Shown: positions 55,661-64,000 of the stretch, piece by piece
How positions within the stretch are numbered: position 1 is the first letter of the stretch
How the letters are laid out: each line of letters opens with the position of its first letter
Assembly (NCBI GenBank): GCA_015350385.1
Contig: WNKI01000002.1
Coordinates: 357,899 to 421,898 of the forward strand
Direction: 5' to 3'
Length of the DNA stretch: 64,000 bases
Source: Aculops lycopersici
Taxonomy: Eukaryota; Arthropoda; Arachnida; Trombidiformes; Eriophyidae
Notes under the pieces: generated by a model
The model's database searches: none
The model's input: only the letters and a program-made list of their open reading frames with translations
Told to the model about the DNA's origin: nothing
Made by a program: the position numbers and the translations under genes

Positions 55661-55944
55661 GGTTAATATATTATTTGGTGAACAATAAGTATCAAGATAC
55701 AAAATAACCCCCAGGTGCGCAATTGGCTATGGAGCCCAAAAAATCATCGGGCGAGTTTTGTTGTGTTGATAAGGTCTAGTTCTCGACCAATCCGCTAGGG
55801 CTGCATCAGCATCCAGCGTGCCGCTCGTTTCAGAGAGAATGTTTTGCATCTATACGCACGTGGTTAGGTGCCGACACTCCTTATTGCACTTTCCTGCGTG
55901 TAATTTCAAAGCTAATTTATCCGGGGACTACATATTGAATCAAG
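55661..55944. promoter_or_regulatory. Short bidirectional promoter region, NELF-C/D and RBM28
   Basis: 284 bp between two start codons pointing away from each other. No TATA box is obvious on either side. It must contain both core promoters and 5' UTRs. Confidence 0.55.
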
Positions 55945-57084
55945 ATGCCCAACACTAAACCCAAAACAAAGCAGGGTCGTAAAGAAAGACGAAAGAATGA
56001 TAAGTTGAAGGAAATAGAAGATCAAAATCCTACAGAAAACAAGAACATATCCAAAGTGAAACCCGAAGAGACGCATGACACGGTATTCATAAGAAATTTA
56101 TCATTCGAAACAGAGGATGACAATCTCAAGGAGTTCTTTGAGAAAGGCTTTGGTGAAACTGTCTACTGTCTAGTCTGTCGAGACAGAGAAACAGACGAGT
56201 CCAAAGGCACAGCTTTCGTCAGATTCAAGGATCCAGAAAATGCTGCCAAATGTCTCAAGGAGGCGAGAGATAAGGAGCTGATGACCAAATTCCACTTGGA
56301 TGGGCGTAATCTTATTGTTTTACCTGCAGTTAGTCGCGAGAAAGTTGGAGAGCTCAGGAAGAATGATGGCGACAAGAAGGACAAGAGGAATCTTGTACTT
56401 GCCAAAGAGGGTTTCATTCATCCTAATTCAGATGAAGCCACTGAGCTATCAAAAGGTGACCTAGAAAAGAGGAAGATTCTAGATAATAGAAAACGAGAAC
56501 TCCTGAAAAACTTGCACAACTTCGTCAGTGATACAAGACTTTGTTTCCATAATTTACCCCCATATGTCGACGACAAAAGATTGCGGCAGATTTGCATCCA
56601 AGCGATACGAACAGATCACCCTGCTGCCAAGATAGTCGAATGTCGAGTGATGCGTAACAAAAAGGGTAGAGGTGAGTTAGGCACATCAAAAGGTTTTGGG
56701 TTTGTGGCATATAGCAAGCATGAGCATGCACTAGCTGCTCTGAGGAATCTGAATAATAACCCAAAGATATTCACCCCGGACAAGCGGCCCATCGTGGAGT
56801 TTAGTGTTGAGAACATGGTTGCACTTAACAAGAAAAAGACAAGATTAGTGAACTCTCAGAGAAAAAACGAAGCCATCAGATCTGGTACGAGTATAGTTGC
56901 CAAGCCTGATGGTTCGAAACAACCAGACATCAAGAAAAGCAAGAATGATAAGGCAAAGTCCAAGTACGATGCAAAGAAAATGAAAAAGAAGTTAAGTGTC
57001 ACTGTGAACAAAATCGATGACGGTGAAGAAGCCAATCTCTTGAAAAAGATTCATAAATTAAAGAAAGCAAAACTTGCAAGCTAA
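55945..57084 (+). CDS. RBM28: RBM28 / Nop4 RNA-binding protein, two-RRM short form
   Basis: A 379-residue single-exon protein starting MPNTKPKTKQ. RBM28 (yeast Nop4) is a nucleolar protein in 60S ribosome assembly and is normally about 700-760 residues with four RRMs. Here the first RRM (about 46-130) has RNP2 VFIRNLSF and RNP1-like KGTAFVRF and matches RRM3 of RBM28. A linker with NLVLAKEGFIHPNS matches the NLYLAREGLIR segment of RBM28. The second RRM (about 196-290) has TRLCFHNLPPYVDDKRLRQI, then EHALAALRNLNNNPKIF and KRPIVEFSVE, matching RRM4. The tail is Lys-rich and basic. RRM1 and RRM2 are absent, and only 284 bp separates the start from NELF-C/D, so they are not nearby. RBM34/Nop12 also has two RRMs, but the linker and second RRM fit RBM28. 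Confidence 0.93.
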   Translation: MPNTKPKTKQGRKERRKNDKLKEIEDQNPTENKNISKVKPEETHDTVFIRNLSFETEDDNLKEFFEKGFGETVYCLVCRDRETDESKGTAFVRFKDPENAAKCLKEARDKELMTKFHLDGRNLIVLPAVSREKVGELRKNDGDKKDKRNLVLAKEGFIHPNSDEATELSKGDLEKRKILDNRKRELLKNLHNFVSDTRLCFHNLPPYVDDKRLRQICIQAIRTDHPAAKIVECRVMRNKKGRGELGTSKGFGFVAYSKHEHALAALRNLNNNPKIFTPDKRPIVEFSVENMVALNKKKTRLVNSQRKNEAIRSGTSIVAKPDGSKQPDIKKSKNDKAKSKYDAKKMKKKLSVTVNKIDDGEEANLLKKIHKLKKAKLAS

Positions 57085-57111
57085 TGGAATATTCAAATTA
57101 TATTTTGAATG

Positions 57112-57117
57112 TTTATT
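57112..57117 (-). terminator. AATAAA poly(A) signal of DDX19, within the RBM28-DDX19 overlap
   Basis: The minus-strand AATAAA (TTTATT on plus) begins only 8 bp after the DDX19 stop codon. It lies 28 bp beyond the RBM28 stop, so the two mRNAs overlap at their 3' ends. Confidence 0.6.
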
Positions 57118-57124
57118 TTCATAA

Positions 57125-58600
57125 TCATCCCTCCAATTTTTCCAATTCTTCTAGATTTGTAGCATCGAGTTCGTGAATGGGTTGCCCGAAGTGAGACATG
57201 AGAATATCGATCATCTGTTTCTCTTCAGCTGAGGATATCATGTTGATAGCAATACCATCTTTCCCGAATCTACCTGTTCGGCCAATTCTGTGGAGATATG
57301 TCTCTTTGTCTACTTGTCCTGTTCCCTGTTCGACCGGCAGGTCGTAATTAACAACTAACGTAACAGACTCAATGTCGATACCTCTAGCCATCAAGTTGGT
57401 CGATATCATAACTCTCTGTTCGCCATTCTTGAAATCTTCCAATGCTTGTGCTCTTTGTTCGACGGTAAGATCACCACTGATCAATCCCACTTTATGTCCA
57501 TCGGATCTCAATCTTTGAGCCAGGAAATCGGCTGACTTCCTTGTTCTACAAAAGATAAAGGTTTGTCCAATTGATAGAGTGCCATAGATATTGGCTATAG
57601 CTCTATATTTGTCCTCCTCGGTTCTAGTGACAACATAGTATTGTTGGATATTTGCTAAGGATTGTTCTTCTTGCTTCAACCTAATCTCCACAGCATCAGG
57701 GGCAATACCAGAGGCAAAGTTTCTGACCTCTTCGTCATAGGTGGCGCTGAAGAAGAGGATCTGGGCTTCTTTGGGGAGTGATCTACGAATTCGCATGGTT
57801 TGAACTTTGTGGCCACCAATATCGAGCATAATATCTGCCTCGTCAAGCACATAAACTCTAATCTTGTTCATATCTACATTGGCAAACTTGAAGATGGCAT
57901 CGTTCATTCGACCAGGTGTTCCGATCAAAACGTGCTCGGTCCACTTGGCGCCTCTCTCGCTGAACGGCTCGCCCTTGGCCACAAACCTGAATTTGATTTC
58001 TTGCTTGTAGTGTGCCATTGTGGTGGCAACTTTGAGAGTTTGTTTAGCAAGCTCGTAGGTGGGTGCTAGAATAATAACTTGAGGGTGTTGAGCTGTTGTA
58101 TCGACGCGCGAAAGCGAGGCAAGTACGAAGGCTGCGGTCTTTCCTGTACCCGATTGGGATTGGGCAACCATATTCTTTCTCTCCTTGATCAATATCGGCA
58201 ATGCAGTCTCCTGAATTTTTGATGGCTTGGAAAATCCCATCTGATAAACGCCCTTCAGTAAGGCCTCATCTAAGTTCAACTCTTCGAATGATTTAACACT
58301 GTAAAGGGGACTATTTGGGTCAGCTCTGATTACCTCGACATTATTTGTGGAGTGCAATAGCGCCGATCTGATAAACTTGTTCATGAGACTAAAGTCAGCC
58401 CTTGAAGGTTCCTGTTCAGCCTCGGGGTTTGGTGGTTGTGGAGCAGGTGCTTGTTGTTGATCGGCTGGATTTGCGGCGACCGGTGGTTGGGTGACATCTC
58501 CGCCAACTTGGGGAGTAGTATCAGCGACAGCCGGAGAGGCCGGAGTAGCTGGCGACTGGATATTCAAGTTTGACAGATTGTCTTGGATTTCGCTAGCCAT
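57125..58600 (-). CDS. DDX19: DEAD-box RNA helicase DDX19 / Dbp5 (mRNA export)
   Basis: A 491-residue single-exon protein of normal family length. DDX19/Dbp5 remodels mRNPs at the cytoplasmic face of the nuclear pore. The N-terminal 75 residues are Pro/Gln/Ala-rich. Motifs in order are KSFEELNLDEALLKGVYQMG with Q motif GFSKPSKIQE, motif I AQSQSGTGKT (about 145-154), Ia as APTYELAKQ (Tyr as in DDX19, not the usual Arg), Ib TPGRM, II DEAD near 253, III SAT near 285, QTFIFCRTRKSADFLAQRL, ARGIDIE, and VI HRIGRTGRFG near 435. The DDX19-type NYDLPVEQGTGQVDKETYLHR segment (split here only by its length) is present. It ends with ELDATNLEELEKLEG. The gene is convergent with RBM28, with only 40 bp between stop codons. 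Confidence 0.97.
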   Translation of the reverse strand: MASEIQDNLSNLNIQSPATPASPAVADTTPQVGGDVTQPPVAANPADQQQAPAPQPPNPEAEQEPSRADFSLMNKFIRSALLHSTNNVEVIRADPNSPLYSVKSFEELNLDEALLKGVYQMGFSKPSKIQETALPILIKERKNMVAQSQSGTGKTAAFVLASLSRVDTTAQHPQVIILAPTYELAKQTLKVATTMAHYKQEIKFRFVAKGEPFSERGAKWTEHVLIGTPGRMNDAIFKFANVDMNKIRVYVLDEADIMLDIGGHKVQTMRIRRSLPKEAQILFFSATYDEEVRNFASGIAPDAVEIRLKQEEQSLANIQQYYVVTRTEEDKYRAIANIYGTLSIGQTFIFCRTRKSADFLAQRLRSDGHKVGLISGDLTVEQRAQALEDFKNGEQRVMISTNLMARGIDIESVTLVVNYDLPVEQGTGQVDKETYLHRIGRTGRFGKDGIAINMISSAEEKQMIDILMSHFGQPIHELDATNLEELEKLEG

Positions 58601-60089
58601 TTTGTATGTGGGATTATTTTAGCGTGTTTCCTAGTCAATTAACTATCAGATTGTAATAGAGTGTGGGTATTTAATTAATTTAGATTAATACAAGGATAAA
58701 AACACAACATAGAAATAGATCATTCGCATTTTGCATCATCATAGCAGAGAATGGGGTATTTATTTTAGCAAGGGGAGGGGAAGGCATGAAAAGCGCGTGG
58801 TGAGAATCCATCGGCAACCTGAACGCACACACAACAAAACACATGGATAGCACTACGTTATGGCTCAAGGCGGGTACCACGCCCACTTTCTCGCTCCAAC
58901 GTAGACTCGCCACTCATCACGAGCATCGGGTTTTCTGTAGCGTAGAACTAAGAAAAACTTCTTTTCTTTCGTTTCCATTCCCAGCTCAACTCATCAAGAT
59001 CGATGACCACCAACTTGAATTCGGCAAACTTAAATGGCCTCAAGTTTTCTTTCCCCTTTTCATTTCACTAGATTTAAATGAGAGAAAAAGAGGAAATTGT
59101 TTTCCAACTTCAAACAAACTAGACAAATTAGTGTCAATTTCAGTTACGCACTGATTTATGGCCAACAATCGCAACTTGCCAACTGAAACTAGCCGACAAG
59201 TGCAATTTATAGAATCCGCTCGCTCGAGCCATCAATCTATCGGAGGCCACCAACAGACAAACAAACAAACACACTCGTCGATTGTCTTTGTTGGTTGCAC
59301 TAGAACGACCAATTGAAAATTGAATTATTCCTTCCTTCTCTTCGTTTGATCGCTAATAAAAACTAATGCTTGCAAGCGATGAGATTCCAACTCAACTCCA
59401 AATCGGTGGCCATCAGTTTGAAGTTAGAGGCACCGAGTTAAAGAAAGGAATCTATCCGTTTATCGATCCACTAGACAGCAGACGATTCTCATCACCATTG
59501 ATACTGATAAATAAGTTCAAATGCTTAGCACGGCCTCTAGAGTAAACGAGAGGAGATTCAGTGTGTCACATCGTTGATCCGAATTGATTTTCCAGGAAAC
59601 CATTTGGATTTGGCTCCTTGGCCATGATTTCCGTTTCGATTTGTCGCTTCGATTTGGAGCTTAAAGTGGCTTTGGAGTTGGTGCTATCGTATGCAGCTTG
59701 TTAGGGTTCTACACCCGTTTCATGCTTCGAATAAGGGAAACTCTGTTAAGACACAAGCAACGACCTTGACTTGATCTGGAGCGCGATGGAGGAGGCAAAG
59801 TTTCAGCATCGCGTTGTGTTACTTTGGGTTGAGTCTAGTTGGGTTGCGTTTCGTTGCGCTTGCTCGCCAAATATACCAAACGCTTTACAACGAGACTCTC
59901 TAGCCTTTAGCTAATGATAATGAATGCACTCAGCACGAGTAGCCATTAATAATCGGCGGCCATCGATGACGGCGTTCAGGTTTTACTTTGAGATCTCTAA
60001 ACACCAGCCCAAGACCAGGAAGCGGAAGTAGCTTGGGCCTTGAAGCTCCAGAAGCTCCCCCAAAAGAGAGCAGTTAGCCGAATCCCTCA

Positions 60090-60133
<44 letters not shown>
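60090..60133. repeat. CT dinucleotide repeat
   Basis: CT run of about 20 copies. Confidence 0.93.
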
Positions 60134-60136
<3 letters not shown>

Positions 60137-61340
60137 AGCAAACGGCGGTGGCAGGCTGTAAGAAAACTCAAGGTGCAAGCTGTCATTTTGGATTCAGTGT
60201 AAATCTCCGTGTGCCACGCTGATCCTGATGGCGGCCCCAGAGGTGCTCGTGGTGGCCACTGAACAGAGGCACGCACGGACAGGTGAACCAAGGGTGCCTT
60301 GTCTTTTTTGCAGGTGACCTCGCATTAGGGTACCCCACCTGGCGGCATGAGATCAGGGAGTAGCGCGCGTCGATTGCATCAATACAAACATCGAGACTTA
60401 CGAGCCGCTTGCGTTTCTGTCCTTGTCGCCAACAGTCATCAGCGCTAAAAAGTATCTACTTGTAGACGAGGCTGTAGTTGTTGCTTTAGTTGTCATCGTC
60501 GTCGTCGTCGTCGCTTTTACTTCCGCACTCAAACACGAGGTTGCCAGGTGAGTGGCGCTCAACGCGAGCATTTGCAATCTAGTTAAAGGTAGCGTTAAAG
60601 GAGAGCCTCCTAACCAACAACATGAGTTTAGGAGTTAGCGTGAGAAAATTCCATAGAAGCAGCTCAATGTCTCTGTTGGCTCGCCGCCGATTGCTACGCG
60701 CATCGACTCAAAAAACCTAAGCACAGTTGCAAGGAAGTTGGTCAGTCTTTTGTATGTAGCTCTCTACCCACGACGACGATAGATTATATTTGACGATGGC
60801 GACGACGACGACGACTGAAACTCTGCAACTCAGACTACGACCAATAGACAGCCGGATATGAGCGGCGATTCGGAAGGGTTCTGTAAGAATATTAGCCTTT
60901 GACTGGAAAGCAAGTGGCATTGCTGGCGCTGCTCTTGTTGTTTCTGTTTTTGTTGTTACCGTTACCGTTTCTGTTTCGCTTGGTTGCCAGGCACCAGCAA
61001 GCTAGTGAACTTTTCGTCATGTCGATCACTGGGAGCTTTAGTTAACCAGCTTGGCCAAACTAAACTAAACTAAACTAAACTCCATTGAAACTTAGTGAGC
61101 ACAAAAAGCGTCTAGACCTAAGGCAGAGGGAAATCTATCTATCGTTTGATTTATATCCGCTCTAGCCATTTGAGCTTGCCGCTCGCGGTGGTGGTTGTCG
61201 TGGTGGTCGTAGTCATCGTTATAAAGCGAGAGTTAGGGAGTGAGAGGAAGAGCGCAAGAGGGAGAAATGGGGACGCCTAACTAACCACTGAGCTCAGTGA
61301 GAGTGAAGGCTAATCTGAGGTCGGCCTTTGCGCCTATCTT

Positions 61341-61397
61341 CGGGATCGGATCGGATCGGACGGGATCGGATGGGATGGGATCGAATCGGATCGTGTC
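61341..61397. repeat. Degenerate GGATC pentanucleotide repeat
   Basis: About eleven imperfect copies of GGATC/GGATG/GAATC, the clearest of many pentamer tracts in the non-coding DNA of the window. Confidence 0.9.
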
Positions 61398-63056
61398 GCA
61401 TAAACAGCAAAGCGGAGGCTCGAGTGCGCCGTGTCTAAAGTTCCTCTAAACACTCGTGGTGGCAGCCATCGGAATTGGAAGTGGCAGTGTCGGTTGCAGT
61501 TGCAAACTAACGCGACCCGCGATCACTCAGCCACCAACAAACTAACCCACCGAAGTTGCAGCCATCATCATCGTCGTCATCGTCGTTGTCGATGGAAGCG
61601 AGAGACGAGTCAGTCAATTCTAGTTGTCTTCGCTTTTGAGGAGTCAGTTTGTGAGTGCATGTCGCTAGGCGCACAGCGCGCATAGCCAACGCGCTGCAAA
61701 TTCCCTCAGAGCGGAAGTGACAATTTTCTCTCCAACCATCTAGCGTGAGTTACGAGTTTTGCGTGCCGAGTGACCACAAAAAGTAGCATTAGTGTGTAGT
61801 ATGTTTTAGTCATGACAACAGTTGTCTCTAATTCAAAACTCTGACTGCATGTTAGCCACCGAAGTTTAGTGTGAGATTTTCTCGCTCCACTAGCTCGATA
61901 TTTTCGCGCCCAGTGGTCAGTCGTTCAGTTAGTCAGTCGTTTGGTCGGTCAATCGGTAGTTCGATCGACAAGTAAGCTGGTGGTTTCAGTGGCACATACG
62001 CAAACACGAGGATATAGAAATTGACAAGTTTGATGCGAGGGGAAACAGGAAAACTACATCAACAGCAACAAATAAAGCAGCAACAACAACACAGAAACAA
62101 TATTTATGCATAAGTAATGAGGATGCAAATCTGAACTACAAATCAATTCCATTAGAAGCGAGTAGCGGTTGACAAGTAGTAGCTAGAGGTGAAAGTTTAG
62201 GTTAGTTTGATATACGCATAAAGCAAGCGAGAGTGATACTCGCGAAAGTTTGCCGAGGTGAAATTGAGAGAGTGAGAGCGAGAGTGAGATTTCCAAACTA
62301 GTGAGATTTAGGGATGTAATTTTGTGGTTTGAGGTGAAAGGAAAGAGTGAGAGTTCGTCTGGTGATCAAGTCAAGTTAGTTGTTTCAGGTAGTTTTCATG
62401 TTTTCGTAGCGCACGGAGAGAAGAGAGTAGAGATGGACAGGCAGGTAAAGGTTAGAGAGCGGCGAGTGAAGTCAGTGAGTACCAGTCAGTGGTTATCATG
62501 ATATGATTAGTTACCTGCAAAAATCATAATAATTTATAAAAGAGAGTACCAGAGAGGAAAACTGTTGCCGAGGTTTTGGTAAACAAGGAGCAGCAAGAAG
62601 CAGCAACACCAAAAATAAAAACAAACACAAACAAAGGCGAGTGAAAAAATAACTAGAGCACGTGTTGGCAGGAGTGGCGGCGGTCAGTGGCTGCTTTTGA
62701 GATAATCAAGTGTATATTGGCCAGCTAAAGAAGATTAAGTCAAAATCAGGCGCCTAACTCAGCGGCCGAAATCAATCGCCTATGTTGGCCCGACCCTTTA
62801 TTTAAGCCGCCTTATCGATTGGCAACAAATTGACAAAAATTGTCGAATGCACGCGCACATGATGACCGTGGCCAGTGGTGCTGGTGCTGGCAGGTAAATT
62901 AAACGGACGGATTGTGTTGCAGTTCGCTAGCAAAGAGAAGAGGAGACTGGCGCTTATTATTCAGGTAATCAGTGTTTGTGCGTAGGTTCTTTGCAGCAAC
63001 ATTACCGGCATTTTGGTGATTTTGTGTGAATCAGTGAGGCTCTCCTCGGAGGGAGG

Positions 63057-63426
63057 ATGACCACACTGGTTGCCGAGCGCCATCCCGGCGAGCGGCCGCC
63101 GTTTGTAATGCACCACCACCACCATCAGCTCGAAAGTGACTCTCCAGCCTTCGAATCCGGCTGCTCGTCTGGGAGTAATCCGATCTATTCCTCGACTTCC
63201 GTTTCCTCGTCGGCCTCATTAAACTCCTCGGCAGCGGCCACATCGGCAACGACGACCGCCGTGCCCGCTACGACGATAGAGACAGAAACAACAACGGAAA
63301 AAGCGCCAGTGGCAACTACCACGACCATCGTTGTGGTGAACTCATCGTCGTCGCTGGGATTGGACTCAGAATTTGGCAATAAGTGCGGCAAGTGTCAGAA
63401 CCACGAGATTGAAATATCTAAAAAAG
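63057..63426 (+). CDS. First coding exon of a probable DM-domain (doublesex/DMRT) gene
   Basis: The frame starts at ATG 63057 in a good context (GGAGGATGACC). It runs 123 codons and ends in a strong splice donor, AAAAAG|GTGAGT, at 63426/63427 in phase 1. The N-terminal 100 residues are His, Ser, Thr and Ala low-complexity, as is common before a DM domain. The last residues are KCGKCQNHEIEISKKG. C110, C113 and H116 reproduce the C-x2-C-x2-H start of the DM zinc module, and eight residues follow exactly to where the next ligand His should be, at the first codon of exon 2. DM proteins read CARCRNHG and a KG just before that His. DM factors control sexual differentiation. A local candidate second exon (63582-63748) does not complete the module, so the rest may lie beyond the window. 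Confidence in the family is moderate. Confidence 0.6.
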
Positions 63427-64000
63427 GTGAGTGTTAAAAGAATAAATATTTTATTGGACTGGTGGATGAATGAAAGAATGAATGAATGAATGGATGGATG
63501 GATGAGCGAATGAGTGAGTGTCTAAAGCGGATGAGATTTGTTTGTTTGCTGGAGAGGCTGTTGTTGTTGTTGTTGTGGCAGGTTTTAAGGTATTATGTGG
63601 TGATCTCTATCCGATTCCAAAGGACGAAATTCGAGAGAAACTTAATTTCGTCGGATTCGAATATCGTGTGTCGTGTCGCTTGGTTGTCCTGCTTCGATAT
63701 CCTCTTAGTTGGATCCAGTTAAAAAGGTCATCTCTCGTCCTCTGCTAGTGGATACATTGGAGTCACTAGAGAAGCGAGACTTATTTAACTCATTTTAGTT
63801 ACACTAGATTCGTATTCAAGGCAACTCTTATTAATGACCAGCAACCAGCGACAACTAGTAGGATTCAAACCAACAAACACTCGCTACATGTAGTTCGATT
63901 GTTGTTGCCGTCGATGTTAATATCGCTATTATTGAATTGTGACACGTGCAAATCATTGTGGCACGTAACCCAGTAAACTCAACGCTTTCTCTCTCTCTCT
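63427..64000. other. Intron and right edge of the window
   Basis: Begins with the GTGAGT donor, then a GAAT/GGAT tetranucleotide run (about 63465-63506). A possible acceptor (polypyrimidine/TTG run, then GGCAG) lies at 63580-63581 with an open frame to 63748. This frame joins in phase and reads GFKVLC at the join, keeping the DM spacing G-x-K-x-x-C but with Phe in place of the ligand His. The following residues do not match DM. More likely all of this is intron. Confidence 0.4.

Larger units (their letters stand above)
58601..63056. other. 4.5 kb gene desert / presumed 5' region of the DM-domain gene
   Basis: No convincing gene. It contains a CT repeat (about 60090-60133), a CTAAA run (61054-61081), a degenerate GGATC pentamer tract (61341-61397) and many GAGTC/GTCGG quasi-repeats. 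CAGGTAA-type motifs increase near the end (62451, 62512, 62892, 62963). Some of these could be splice donors of untranslated exons of the gene that starts at 63057. Confidence 0.55.

Noticed and set aside
55661..55702. 14-codon upstream extension of NELF-C/D
   Set aside because: It begins at TTG; ATG 55660 is the first methionine codon and fits the conserved part.
60180..60400. GC-rich stretch with a T-run, considered as an SRP RNA or other Pol III gene
   Set aside because: Short words such as GGTGAACC and GGTGACCTC resemble SRP RNA but occur in the wrong order; no A/B boxes or coherent fold were seen.
1..64000. tRNA, rRNA, CRISPR, bacterial operons or transposase genes
   Set aside because: I read for tRNA B-box words, snRNA and 5S signatures, direct-repeat arrays and transposase motifs and found none I could support. 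By-eye reading can miss divergent copies.

Overview
The window is nuclear DNA of a small-genome animal, most likely a mite. It carries metazoan genes (GLI-type zinc finger, CDK12/13, NELF-C/D, RABL6, TMEM120, IFT140-like, a probable DM-domain exon), yet almost every gene is one uninterrupted reading frame. Even a UDP-glucose:glycoprotein glucosyltransferase and a 1,377-residue GLI protein show no intron. Extreme intron loss combined with shortened proteins recalls the eriophyoid (gall and rust) mites. That assignment is inference from gene architecture; no sequence was searched. Two runs of exactly 20 N (3526-3545 and 39532-39551) show this is a draft scaffold.

Layout. 1-5.1 kb is non-coding, with CT, ACGT and ATG simple repeats. 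5.1-14.8 kb is a compact cluster: a coiled-coil protein perhaps related to FBF1 (+), an IFT140-like protein (-), an unrecognised coiled-coil protein (+), CDK12/13 (-) and the TFIIA small subunit (+). 15.1-19.2 kb is a GLI/Cubitus-interruptus-type factor (-). 19.2-34.3 kb is a 15 kb gene desert full of simple and pentameric repeats and CAGGT-type E-boxes. 34.3-41.6 kb holds UGGT (+), TMEM120 (-), PPCS (+) and a small secreted Cys/Tyr-rich protein (-). 41.6-47.5 kb is a second desert. 47.5-58.6 kb is a second compact cluster: an HSF-domain protein (+), RABL6 (+), Cdc42 (+), NELF-C/D (-), RBM28 (+) and DDX19/Dbp5 (-). 58.6-63.0 kb is a third desert. The window ends with the first coding exon of a probable DM-domain (doublesex/DMRT) gene, one of only two loci with a visible splice structure.

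The genes form no single pathway. Three serve RNA polymerase II transcription (TFIIA-gamma, CDK12/13, NELF-C/D), two serve RNA maturation and export (RBM28, DDX19), and two neighbours may both be ciliary (FBF1-like and IFT140-like). The large deserts lie beside the developmental regulators (GLI, DM exon), as expected for long-range regulatory DNA.

The most striking observation is domain loss inside otherwise well-conserved proteins. UGGT lacks roughly two thioredoxin-like domains, IFT140 lacks its WD40 propellers and C-terminus, RBM28 has two RRMs instead of four, and RABL6 and CDK12 lack their tails. A second observation is the strong over-representation of the Snail/Scratch-type 9-mer CAACARGTG and of CAGGTAA across the window.
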